Shown here: one piece after another, positions 33,889 to 40,840 of the stretch | Layout of the letters: each line of letters opens with the position of its first letter | Position numbering within the stretch: the stretch's first letter is position 1 | Assembly: GCA_044221555.1 (NCBI GenBank) | Contig: JBGAOY010000030.1 | Span: 1 to 50,493 of the forward strand | From: JAEUJM01 sp044221555 | GTDB lineage: Bacteria; Actinomycetota; Acidimicrobiia; Acidimicrobiales; DATDAH01 | Direction: 5' to 3' | Length of the DNA stretch: 50,493 nt | Position numbers and translations under genes: made by a program | Notes under the pieces: model-generated | Databases searched by the model: none | Told to the model about the DNA's origin: nothing | What the model saw: only the letters and a program-made list of their open reading frames with translations

Positions 33889-34476
33889 GTGCGGGCCGTG
33901 CCACCCGACGACCCGCCGGCCAGGCCATCGCCGGTCGCCCCGTCGCCGCCCGGTGCGCCCACACCCGCCGATCCCGCCGAGCGACCCACCGTCGTCTTCG
34001 TGCGCTGGCCGAGCGAACGGCTCGAGCGCGATCGCCTCGCCGACGAAGGCGTTCCCCGTCTGCTCCTCGTCGAGCCGGGGGCGACACCGCCGGAGACCTG
34101 GGACGTCGACGAGGACTGGATCCGCATCCCGGCCGACCCGGTCGACCTGCACCAGCGCAGCGAGGTCCTTCGCCGCCGCTGCACGCCGGAGCCCGAGGTT
34201 CGCATCGACGAGCACGGCTTGCTGTGGCGTGGCGAGGACTGGGCCGCGCTCGCCCCAGTCGAGCAGGCGCTGGTCGAGGCGCTGCTGGCGCAGATCGGTC
34301 AGCTCGTCCGCCGCACCACGCTCGAAGAAGCGGCCTGGCCCGATGAGCGCCCCGACGCTCGGGTGCTCGATCGCGCCATCTCGCGGGTGCGGGTCAAGAT
34401 CGCGCCCGTCGGGCTCGAGATCCACCGCATCCCGGGTGCCGGCTACCTGCTCGACGCACGCCGCCGAGAGGTCTGA
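33889..34476 (+). CDS. Pseudo-receiver/winged-helix regulator, copy 2 (nitrogen locus)
   Basis: A 195-residue paralogue of the regulator at 28051. After a Pro-rich N-terminal stretch of about 35 residues it has the shared domain (VVFVRWPSERLERDRL, VPRLLLVEPGATPP, DEDWIRIPADPVDLHQR), then an OmpR-type winged helix (LAPVEQALVEALLAQIGQLV ... ISRVRVKIAPVGLEIHRI PGAGYLLD). No phosphoacceptor site is seen. GTG 33889 is chosen because GAGG lies nine bases upstream; ATG 33880 and GTG 33898 are alternatives. It is 37 bases after the antiporter-GlnD gene and nine bases before a small membrane-protein gene, so they probably share a transcript. Confidence 0.78.
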   Translation: MRAVPPDDPPARPSPVAPSPPGAPTPADPAERPTVVFVRWPSERLERDRLADEGVPRLLLVEPGATPPETWDVDEDWIRIPADPVDLHQRSEVLRRRCTPEPEVRIDEHGLLWRGEDWAALAPVEQALVEALLAQIGQLVRRTTLEEAAWPDERPDARVLDRAISRVRVKIAPVGLEIHRIPGAGYLLDARRREV

Positions 34477-34485
34477 CGGGCGTCG

Positions 34486-34875
34486 ATGCACCCCTCGAGC
34501 GCAGCCGGCACCCTGGCAGCACGGCGGTGGGTCGCGGTCGTTCTCGTCGCCCTGGTGGCCCTCGCCGGCCCGCTGATCGACCGCTCGACCCCTGCGCTCG
34601 CCGACTTCGCTCATCCCGGGGTCGACTCGCACCACCACGCTGCGGTCACTGGAGCGCACCGCTCGGCACCGATCGCGGTGATGGCCAGCCGTTCGAGCGA
34701 CCGGCGCCCGGCATCGACGATCCGCGGCGGCCGCCTTGCCGCGATCCTGGCCCTCGTCACGGCCGCGACGGCGCTCGTCGTCGCTTCGGTGGGCGACGCC
34801 GGCGGCCACGACCGGCTGACGACCGATCAACGTCATCGATCTCCACGAGGACCGCCAGGCGCTCCGAGGATGTGA
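34486..34875 (+). CDS. Small membrane protein of the nitrogen locus
   Basis: A 129-residue protein with two hydrophobic segments (about residues 14-31 and 82-102) separated by a histidine-containing loop (FAHPGVDSHHHAAV) and ending in a basic Pro/Arg tail. No family is recognised. It starts nine bases after the second regulator stop codon, so it is in the same operon. The loop between helices would lie outside the membrane if the N-terminus is inside. It could be a sensor partner of the pseudo-receiver proteins, but only position supports this. Confidence 0.5.
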   Translation: MHPSSAAGTLAARRWVAVVLVALVALAGPLIDRSTPALADFAHPGVDSHHHAAVTGAHRSAPIAVMASRSSDRRPASTIRGGRLAAILALVTAATALVVASVGDAGGHDRLTTDQRHRSPRGPPGAPRM

Positions 34876-34942
34876 CGCGGGCCGGAGCTCCGGCCGGCGA
34901 CGTCGCGCCCCGAGCACGGGGCGATGAACATCGGAGAGATCG

Positions 34943-35269
34943 ATGATCGATGCAACGACTCACGACACGCGCTCGCGCGTCGTGCCGATTGACTGCGTGC
35001 TGCCGTCTCTGGATGACGAGGCCCTCGCGCTCGCCGTTCTGCACTGGCCCGAGGGCGAGGGGGAGCGACGGCGCCTCCGGGGGCTCGGGGCACCCCGCCT
35101 CCTGCTGGTGCGCCCCGACGCACCCCCACCAGTGACGTGGGACGCCGACGAGGACTGGATCCGCCTGCCGGCCAGCCTCGACGACGTGCAACTCCGCGCC
35201 CGCATGGTGTGTCGGCGCGCGGGGGCGGCCGTGCGCGACCTCACGGCGATGGCCCAGGGGCGCCGGTGA
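34943..35269 (+). CDS. Stand-alone pseudo-receiver domain, copy 3 (no DNA-binding domain)
   Basis: A 108-residue protein with only the domain shared by the two regulators: LALAVLHWPEGEGERRRL, APRLLLVRPDAPPPVTW and DADEDWIRLPASLDD, followed by a short Arg-rich end where the winged helix should begin. ATG 34943 has GGAGAG four bases upstream. Because it keeps the shared domain but lacks the DNA-binding part, it may act as an anti-regulator by forming heterodimers with the full-length copies. It could also be a decayed copy. It is the last gene before the phased box and the amt2 leader. Confidence 0.68.
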   Translation: MIDATTHDTRSRVVPIDCVLPSLDDEALALAVLHWPEGEGERRRLRGLGAPRLLLVRPDAPPPVTWDADEDWIRLPASLDDVQLRARMVCRRAGAAVRDLTAMAQGRR

Positions 35270-35291
35270 CCACGGGCAGCACCAGAAACCC

Positions 35292-35329
35292 TTCACCCGC
35301 ACGAAACACTCGCGAAACAACTGACCCAT
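35292..35329 (+). promoter_or_regulatory. Phased box TTCAC-N6-GAAAC-N6-GAAAC-N6-CCCAT before amt2
   Basis: The same four half-sites, order and exact 11-bp spacing as the box at 27999-28036, here 36 bases before the amt2 leader ORF. Outside the half-sites the two boxes also share TCGC in the second spacer, with little other similarity, which points to a binding site rather than a general duplication. Confidence 0.65.
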
Positions 35330-35364
35330 ATCTTTCGCACGTCCGACGACACGGAGGGAAACAG

Positions 35365-35409
35365 ATGACCGCACCACCCGCAGGAACGCGCACGAAGGGA
35401 GCCGCGTGA
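35365..35409 (+). CDS. 14-residue leader peptide ORF coupled to amt2
   Basis: ATG 35365 follows GGAGGG with good spacing and encodes MTAPPAGTRTKGAA. Its TGA overlaps the amt2 ATG by one base (TGATG). It parallels the leader before amt1, although the peptide sequences differ, so the coupling rather than the peptide seems to be conserved. Confidence 0.5.
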   Translation: MTAPPAGTRTKGAA

Positions 35410-36686
35410 TGGACCCCGGTGACATCGCATGGGTGCTGACCTCGGCCGCCCTGGTGCTCTTCATGACGCCCGGCCTGGCCCTCTTCTACGGCGGCATGGA
35501 TCGCAGCCGCAACGTCCTGAACATGTTGATGATGAACTTCTGGTGCCTGCTGATCGTGCCGATCGTGTGGGTCATCGCGGGGTTCTCGCTGGCCTACAGC
35601 GGCGGCGGCTCGGTCATCGGCAACTTCGACTGGTTCTTCCTGAGCGACCTCACCATCGGGGGTGACGACGCCGGCGCGACCCTGCTGGCGGTGATCTTCC
35701 TCGGCATGTTCGCGGTCATCACCCCGGCGCTCATCTCGGGGGCTGTCGCCGATCGGATGAAGTTCTCGGCGTGGGCGATCTTCGTGCCGCTGTGGATCCT
35801 GCTGGTGTACTGCCCGGTGTCCTACTGGGTGTACGGCGGCTACTGGGGTGGCATCCACGACGTCGTCGACTCGCCGGCGGTCACCGGCTGGATCGGCGAG
35901 CGCGGCTCGCTCGACTTCGCGGGCGGCACCGTCATCCACGTGAACGCCGGCATCGCCGCCCTGGCCGGTGTGCTGGTGCTGGGCAAGCGCAAGGGCTGGC
36001 CCGGTGAGGGTCACCCGCCCCACTCGATGCCGCTGGTCATGCTGGGCACCGGCATCCTCTGGTTCGGTTGGTTCGGCTTCAACGCCGGCTCGGCCTTCGG
36101 CGCCAGCGGCACCGCCATCCAGGCGTTCATGAACACGTTCCTCGCGGCGGCCGCGGCGGGCATCGCCTGGGCCATCGTCGAGCGGCTGCGCGACGGGCAC
36201 TTCACCAACCTGGGCGTGGCGTCGGGCATCGTCGCCGGCCTGGTGGCCATCACCCCGGGCGCCGGCTTCGTCGCCGGCATGTCACCGATCATCATCGGAC
36301 TCATCGCCGGCGTGATCTGCAGCTTCGCCGTGGGCCTGAAGTTCAAGCTCGGCTATGACGACGCCCTCGACGTGGTGGGCGTGCACTTCGTGGGCGGGCT
36401 GGTCGGCTCGCTGCTGATCGGGTTCTTCGCCGACCCCGAGTTCTTCGGCGGCACCTTCAAGGAGGGCCTGTTCTACGGTGGCGGGCTGAGCCTGCTCGGC
36501 GAGCAGGCGCTGGCCAACGGGGTCACGATCGTGTTCTCGTTCGTGGTGACCTTCCTCATCTTCAAGCTGCTCGCCGCCACCATCGGCATCCGGGTGAGCG
36601 AGAAGACCGAGGTCACCGGCCTCGACCTCGAGGAGCACTCGGAGACCGCCTACCACGCCGGTGGGCAGACCATGGAGCGGATGTGA
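35409..36686 (+). CDS. amtB: Ammonium transporter (copy 2)
   Basis: An Amt-family channel of 425 residues with eleven membrane helices and no signal peptide, unlike copy 1. Pore histidines are in LDFAGGTVIHVNAGIAALAG and VVGVHFVGGLVGSL. The N-terminal helix reads MTPGLALFYGGMDRSRNVLN, as in classical AmtB, and the tail is EKTEVTGLDLEEHSETAYH, the PII contact region. The two copies differ strongly in length and helix sequences, so they are old paralogues rather than a recent duplication. ATG 35409 has GGGAG seven bases upstream and overlaps the leader stop; GTG 35406 is possible. Its stop overlaps a small ORF leading into glnK2. Confidence 0.96.
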   Translation: MDPGDIAWVLTSAALVLFMTPGLALFYGGMDRSRNVLNMLMMNFWCLLIVPIVWVIAGFSLAYSGGGSVIGNFDWFFLSDLTIGGDDAGATLLAVIFLGMFAVITPALISGAVADRMKFSAWAIFVPLWILLVYCPVSYWVYGGYWGGIHDVVDSPAVTGWIGERGSLDFAGGTVIHVNAGIAALAGVLVLGKRKGWPGEGHPPHSMPLVMLGTGILWFGWFGFNAGSAFGASGTAIQAFMNTFLAAAAAGIAWAIVERLRDGHFTNLGVASGIVAGLVAITPGAGFVAGMSPIIIGLIAGVICSFAVGLKFKLGYDDALDVVGVHFVGGLVGSLLIGFFADPEFFGGTFKEGLFYGGGLSLLGEQALANGVTIVFSFVVTFLIFKLLAATIGIRVSEKTEVTGLDLEEHSETAYHAGGQTMERM

Positions 36687-36730
36687 TGGCGCCGAACGGG
36701 ATCGACCCCAGAAAGGAAGGCGACCGATGA
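36686..36730 (+). CDS. 14-residue bridging ORF between amt2 and glnK2
   Basis: ATG 36686 overlaps the amt2 stop (TGATG), the ORF encodes MAPNGIDPRKEGDR, and its TGA overlaps the glnK2 ATG (ATGA). It therefore links both genes without a gap. It contains the AAGGAAGG ribosome binding site of glnK2, which by itself could explain glnK2 translation, so coding function is uncertain. Confidence 0.3.
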   Translation: MAPNGIDPRKEGDR

Positions 36731-37065
36731 AGCTCGTCACCGCCGTGATCAAGCCCTTCAAGCTCGACGACGTGAAGGAGGCCCTCAAGGCCGCCGGCGT
36801 GGTCGGGATCACCGTCTCCGAGGTGCGGGGGTTCGGCCGTCAGGGCGGACACTCCGAGACCTACCGGGGCTCCGAGTACAAGATCGACTTCGTCCCCAAG
36901 GTGATGCTGGAGATCATCATCGAGGACGACGACGTGACCCGCGTGGTCGACACCATCGTGGCCAGCGCGGCCACGGGGGAGATCGGCGACGGCAAGGTGT
37001 GGGTCTCCTCGATCGACGAGCTGGTGCGCATCCGCACCGGTGAGCGGGGCGCCGACGCCGTCTGA
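36727..37065 (+). CDS. glnK: PII nitrogen regulatory protein (copy 2)
   Basis: A 112-residue PII protein about 70 percent identical by eye to copy 1. It has the T-loop GFGRQGGHSETYRGSEYKID with Y51 and the signature ATGEIGDGKVWVSSIDELVR. AAGGAAGG lies about six bases before ATG 36727. It directly follows amt2, the standard amtB-glnK pairing, and should gate that channel. Differences from copy 1 (for example the acidic IIEDDDVTRVV helix) may allow separate tuning or heterotrimers. Confidence 0.96.
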   Translation: MKLVTAVIKPFKLDDVKEALKAAGVVGITVSEVRGFGRQGGHSETYRGSEYKIDFVPKVMLEIIIEDDDVTRVVDTIVASAATGEIGDGKVWVSSIDELVRIRTGERGADAV

Positions 37066-37073
37066 GCGGTGGC

Positions 37074-37109
37074 GGGCCGGGCCCCGGGCTGCGTCCCGGG
37101 TCCCGGCCC
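37074..37109 (+). terminator. Terminator after glnK2
   Basis: A 15-bp stem with one mismatch (37074-37088 with 37095-37109) and a six-base loop, nine bases after the glnK2 stop. It closes the nitrogen locus and faces the convergent membrane-fusion gene. Confidence 0.75.
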
Positions 37110-37149
37110 CCACGTTCTCCGCCACGCCCAGCGCCGTGGTCGCCGCTGT

Positions 37150-39300
37150 TCACGGTGCGTCGGCGCGCACCTCGTCCCAGGTGACCGGCACCTCGCCGGG
37201 CTCGGGGTGCTCGAAGTCCTCGGTGTCGACCGCGAGGCGCAGGTTGCCCGAGCCGTCCGGGTACGTGAGCCGGTAGGGGTAGAGGTCGAAGAAGTTGTCG
37301 ATGGCGTAGAACCCGTCGTGCTCCGGGCGGGGCTCGACGAGGAACGACGTGTTCGCCGGATCGTCGGCGATGCGATCGAGGTGGCGCATCAGGGCCAGCA
37401 CGTCCTCGCCGCCCTCGTGCACGGCGCGCAGGGCCACGAACTGGCCCACCGTGCTCACCGCGACGACCCCGACGGCCAGGGCCACGCCCGCGGTGCGCAG
37501 GCGGTGCCACACCACGAGGACGATGCCCGTGAGCACCATGGCCGTGCCCACCGACGACGCCCCGTAGAGGCGGTTGGACAACCCGATGGTGTCGCCGGGC
37601 AGCAACAGGGTGGTCACCAGCCCGAGCGCCATGATGGCGGTGCCGTAGAGCACGAGGTCGGGACCTCGTCCCCGGGCGCGGTCGCCTCGCACCCAGGCCA
37701 CGAGGCCGCCGACGATGCCGGCCGTCACGCCGACCTCGAGGGTGCGCAGGAGCAGGCTGGGCGCGCCTTCGGTGGCCAGGAGCCCGGACGAGACGTGGGC
37801 CGCCCAGGTGTCCCAGGCACTCGGCGGCTGCCATTCCACCGGGTACTTCGGGTGCTCGGCGATCCACCACACCACGAGGCCGAGCCCGGTGACCAGGACG
37901 ATCCGGTGCCAGGGTCGCAGCGGGCGCACCACGGGCGCGTCGGGTCGGGGTCGAGCCAGGGGCCCGCCCACCAGCACCGCGGCGGCGAAGCAGATCGGGA
38001 TGGTGAACTCGTAGGCCAGCATCGAGGCCGCCAGCGCGGGGAGCGCGGCGAGCCAACGACCCTTCGACACGAGGAGCACCCCCACGCAGCAGAGGGTGAG
38101 AGACACGACCCCCTGGGTGGCGGCGGCCCACACCGTCAAGGCGCTGTGGTTGGCGGTGAGCACCCAGAGCCCGGCCACGAGCACGGGCACCGGGGCGGAG
38201 AGGAACCGCCCCAGGACGTAGTAGAGCGCGAGTGCGGCGGCGATGTTCACGAGGGTGACCAGGGCGAACAGCACGAGTGGATGCCCATCGGCCACCCCGA
38301 ACAGCGCGGTCAGCCACACCCACTTCACCGGCAACTCGGTCCGGGTGAACTCGGGCACCGTGTGCAGCAGGCCCAGTTGCTGGTGGCGGTAGACCAGGAG
38401 CCAGTCGTCGAGGATCAGGCGGGGGCCCATGGCGGCGTAGACGAGGGCCCGCCCGGCCACGAGGGCCGACAGCACCGCGGGGCCCACCCAGCGGGCCGAG
38501 GCCCAGGCCGGCACCCGCCCGGGCCCCGTGCGAGGGGGGCGCTCCGTCCCGGCCGCGGCAGGGAGGGTCCCGACGGCGGGCGCATCGGTGGTGGGTGCCG
38601 CGTCGGCGGTGGGTGCCACGCCGGCGGTGGCGGGGACGCGCCGGCGCTCGAACCACCCGATCGCCACCAGCGCCAGCCCCACGAGCGCCCCGAGCAGGGC
38701 CCCGCGAGCCACCGCCGTCGGCCACGGACGAGGGACCGGGCAGCACGGCACCGAGGCCTCGCCGACCGGGGCGCCGGCGGGGCCGAGGTGCACGGTGTCC
38801 TGCGCGGCGTGCAGCCGCCCGGTGGCCTCCTCGCGCTGGGCGCCGGTGGACGAGGCCACCTGGTCGCGCAGGGACGGCAGCACCTCCTCGGCCGCCCGGC
38901 CGGCCGTCTCGGCTCGTTGCTGGCCGAAGATGGCAGCGGTCGCGGTGGCCGCGTTCACCGCCAGCGACGGGTCGTCGGCCTCGGCGGTGAAGCGGAGCGT
39001 GTGGTCGTCCACCACCTCGACGCTGATCGAGTGGTCGTAGTCCAACTCCGCCTCGACCGGTCCGCGGACCACGGCGCTGTCGGCGAAGGCGGCGCTGCGG
39101 CGGATCGCCTCCCCCGGGGGGAGGGCGGCGACCTCCGGGTCCCAGTGGGCGGTCGGGAGCACGACGTCCATGGCGAAGTCGATGTGGCTCCGGTAGCGCT
39201 CGTCGGCCCGGGCGACGTCCAGGACGTGGATCGCGACGCCGACCGCCACGCACCCGATGACGAGCAGGACCGCCGCTCGTCGAGCCCCCGTTGCCCCCAC
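37150..39300 (-). CDS. Wzz-like periplasmic domain fused to a GT-C-like polytopic membrane protein
   Basis: A 716-residue membrane protein. Helix 1 (about 10-27) is followed by an external domain to about residue 190 that resembles chain-length determinants (SAVVRGPVEAEL, then FTAEADDPSLAVNAATATAA, like the Wzz motif around NxxA). Helix 2 is at about 198-218. After a low-complexity Ala/Pro/Thr linker, about nine further helices start near 270. The first loop after them has LILDDWLLVYRHQQL, whose acidic pair resembles GT-C glycosyltransferases that use lipid-linked sugars. A soluble C-terminal part follows the last helix. It may make or modify a cell-surface glycan, with chain length sensed in the same protein. 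ATG 39300 is used. The fusion is uncommon. Confidence 0.7.
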   Translation of the reverse strand: MGATGARRAAVLLVIGCVAVGVAIHVLDVARADERYRSHIDFAMDVVLPTAHWDPEVAALPPGEAIRRSAAFADSAVVRGPVEAELDYDHSISVEVVDDHTLRFTAEADDPSLAVNAATATAAIFGQQRAETAGRAAEEVLPSLRDQVASSTGAQREEATGRLHAAQDTVHLGPAGAPVGEASVPCCPVPRPWPTAVARGALLGALVGLALVAIGWFERRRVPATAGVAPTADAAPTTDAPAVGTLPAAAGTERPPRTGPGRVPAWASARWVGPAVLSALVAGRALVYAAMGPRLILDDWLLVYRHQQLGLLHTVPEFTRTELPVKWVWLTALFGVADGHPLVLFALVTLVNIAAALALYYVLGRFLSAPVPVLVAGLWVLTANHSALTVWAAATQGVVSLTLCCVGVLLVSKGRWLAALPALAASMLAYEFTIPICFAAAVLVGGPLARPRPDAPVVRPLRPWHRIVLVTGLGLVVWWIAEHPKYPVEWQPPSAWDTWAAHVSSGLLATEGAPSLLLRTLEVGVTAGIVGGLVAWVRGDRARGRGPDLVLYGTAIMALGLVTTLLLPGDTIGLSNRLYGASSVGTAMVLTGIVLVVWHRLRTAGVALAVGVVAVSTVGQFVALRAVHEGGEDVLALMRHLDRIADDPANTSFLVEPRPEHDGFYAIDNFFDLYPYRLTYPDGSGNLRLAVDTEDFEHPEPGEVPVTWDEVRADAP

Positions 39301-39394
39301 GGCGCAGGTCTACCGCACCTGCGGACGCCCGGGGGTGCCGTCAGCCGAATGTTACGGAACGTTTACGGAATGGCTGCTCTCCCGTGTTGTGCTG

Positions 39395-39414
39395 CTGCTA
39401 GCTTTGGTTAGCAG
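39395..39414 (+). promoter_or_regulatory. Hairpin abutting the cyclase start codon
   Basis: Arms CTGCTA (39395-39400) and TAGCAG (39409-39414) form a hairpin that ends directly at ATG 39415. No ribosome binding site is present. It could be an operator or an RNA element limiting translation. Upstream, TTACGGAA occurs twice, about 11 bp apart (39350-39370). Confidence 0.35.
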
Positions 39415-40044
39415 ATGAACAAGATCACCGCCTTCCCGGCCATGCACGATGGCGACGCTCCGAGCGTCACGGGCGACCCCGGCGTGTCGGGCATGGAGCT
39501 CCCCGAGTTCCTCCCCGAGTCCACGGGGCCGCAGGCGGTGGCGCGCACCTTCGCCTTCCTCGACCTGTGCGGCTTCACCGCCTTCACCGAGGCGGAGGGC
39601 GCGAAGCAGGCCGTCGACGTGCTCGGCGACTTCCGGGGCTGCGTCCGCGAGTTGGCCGGCCGCCGGGGCGTGCGCATCGCCAAGTGGCTGGGTGACGGTG
39701 TGATGCTGGTGAGCACCGATCCGGGCCCGATGGTCGCCGCGGTCAGCGAGCTGATCGCCCGGCTCGACGAGTTCCCCCTGGCGGTGCGGGCCGGCATCGC
39801 CGCCGGCGAGTGCCTGCTGTTCGAGGGTGACGACTACATCGGCCGGCCCGTGAACCTCGCGGCGCGGCTGAGCGACCAGGCCCGCGGTGGTCAGATCCTC
39901 GCCGACGAGGACGTCGCGCTGATGGCACCCGGTTGGGTCGAGGTGAACGACCGCGGCACCCGCCGGATCCCCGGCTTCGGTCGGGTGAAGGACATCCGCG
40001 AGCTGCGCATGGCCGGCGACGTCCACCTGCCAGAGACCGGCTGA
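39415..40044 (+). CDS. Class III adenylate/guanylate cyclase domain protein
   Basis: A 209-residue soluble cyclase consisting of one catalytic domain after a short N-terminal extension. Key residues are in place: metal-binding D50 (FLDLCGFTAFTE) and D94 (KWLGDGVML), K90 as a likely purine-specifying residue pointing to ATP, and N147/R151 (VNLAARL) for the transition state. It should be active as a homodimer making cAMP. There is no membrane or sensor domain, so regulation must come from partners or expression. The gene has no ribosome binding site, and a hairpin touches the start codon. Three 17-bp repeats cover its stop codon. Confidence 0.9.
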   Translation: MNKITAFPAMHDGDAPSVTGDPGVSGMELPEFLPESTGPQAVARTFAFLDLCGFTAFTEAEGAKQAVDVLGDFRGCVRELAGRRGVRIAKWLGDGVMLVSTDPGPMVAAVSELIARLDEFPLAVRAGIAAGECLLFEGDDYIGRPVNLAARLSDQARGGQILADEDVALMAPGWVEVNDRGTRRIPGFGRVKDIRELRMAGDVHLPETG

Positions 40045-40083
40045 GCGCCGAGACCGGCTGAGCGCCGAGACCGGCTGAGCGCC
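40033..40083. repeat. Three tandem 17-bp repeats across the cyclase stop codon
   Basis: The unit GAGACCGGCTGAGCGCC occurs three times in succession, from the last codons of the cyclase gene into the gap. Each unit contains a TGA, but only the first is in frame as the stop; a change in copy number would leave the protein end unchanged. Confidence 0.9.
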
Positions 40084-40100
40084 CGCCACCCGACCGCGTC

Positions 40101-40412
40101 TCAGCAGTCGGCCAGCGACCGGAGGGCGACGCAGATCTCGTCGCGGCGAGCGGTGTCGAGGGCGCCGAGTCGAACGGTGAGGAGCGCCTTCGGCACCGCC
40201 GTGATGCTGTCGAAGCTGGCGACGCTGTCGTGGTCGATGCCCTCGGACGGGCCGACCATGATGGCCGTGGGGATCGGGCGGATGGTGGAGGTGATCGGCG
40301 CCACCACCACGTTGTTCAACACCGGGATGGCCTCGTTCCGGCTGACCACCAGTACGGGCCTGCGCTTGCCGTTCGGCGGCTCGAGGAGCCAGATCTCGCC
40401 CTGCGCTACCAC
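40101..40412 (-). CDS. MazF/PemK-family toxin
   Basis: A 103-residue type II toxin of the MazF/PemK endoribonuclease family. It begins VAQGEIWLLEPPNGKRRPVL (start GTG) with the typical strand RRPVLVVSRNEA, followed by VVVAPITSTIRPIPTAI, the part that forms the RNA-binding surface. It is normally an mRNA-cutting enzyme that stops growth when freed from its antitoxin. Its start overlaps the antitoxin stop by seven bases, so the two are translationally coupled with antitoxin first, the usual order. Confidence 0.9.
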   Translation of the reverse strand: MVAQGEIWLLEPPNGKRRPVLVVSRNEAIPVLNNVVVAPITSTIRPIPTAIMVGPSEGIDHDSVASFDSITAVPKALLTVRLGALDTARRDEICVALRSLADC

Positions 40413-40657
40413 GGCTCGGACTCGGTCAGGGCGATGGCGGCGCCGAGCGCCAACTCGTCCTCCTCGGCGGTCTGGGGCGCTTCCGTGTACGCAGCCACGA
40501 TGCGCTCGCCGATCCGCGCTCGCCGATGCTCGTCGACCACGCGGGCCACGGCCATGCGGATCAGCTCTGATCGGGAGCCGGCCACCCCGTGGGCGACCAG
40601 TTCGTCGAGCGCGTCGAGCTCTGGGTCGGTGAACCTGGTCGGGACCTGAGTCGTCAT
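40406..40657 (-). CDS. Ribbon-helix-helix antitoxin
   Basis: An 83-residue antitoxin. The N-terminal RHH DNA-binding fold reads TQVPTRFTDPELDALDELVA and SRSELIRMAVARVVDEHR, and the acidic C-terminus (QTAEEDELALG) is the toxin-binding tail. ATG 40657 lies six bases after a TATACT -10 element, so the mRNA is probably leaderless; a longer frame upstream (to 40699) is not used. It should repress its own promoter through the ATAC-N5-GTAT arms that overlap the start. Confidence 0.85.
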   Translation of the reverse strand: MTTQVPTRFTDPELDALDELVAHGVAGSRSELIRMAVARVVDEHRRARIGERIVAAYTEAPQTAEEDELALGAAIALTESEPW

Positions 40658-40670
40658 ACGATCAGTATAC
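40655..40670 (-). promoter_or_regulatory. Leaderless promoter and operator of the MazF-type operon
   Basis: The minus strand reads TATACT (40664-40669), then six bases, then ATG, which places the transcription start at or near the A of ATG. ATAC-N5-GTAT (40656-40668) forms a short inverted repeat suitable for an RHH dimer. No clear -35 box is seen. Confidence 0.5.
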
Positions 40671-40840
40671 CAGAATGTCAACGGCCTGTGTCCCGCCAAG
40701 GTGGGTCACGGTCGATCGGTCTCTAGACGCCCGCAGGCGTGCCGAGGCTCGATGGCGGTGCGGGCGGCCTCTCCGAATAGCGACCTCGGCCATCGACCTG
40801 CGGGCCTCGCTGGTTTGCCCGGGTCGCCTGGCGGCGGCGT

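Noticed and set aside
36917..39411. Long frames on both strands overlapping the Wzz/GT-C-like gene
   Set aside because: Only the 37150-39300 minus frame shows helices and family-like motifs; the others are Arg/Gly/His-rich shadows that run through glnK2 or into the cyclase promoter.
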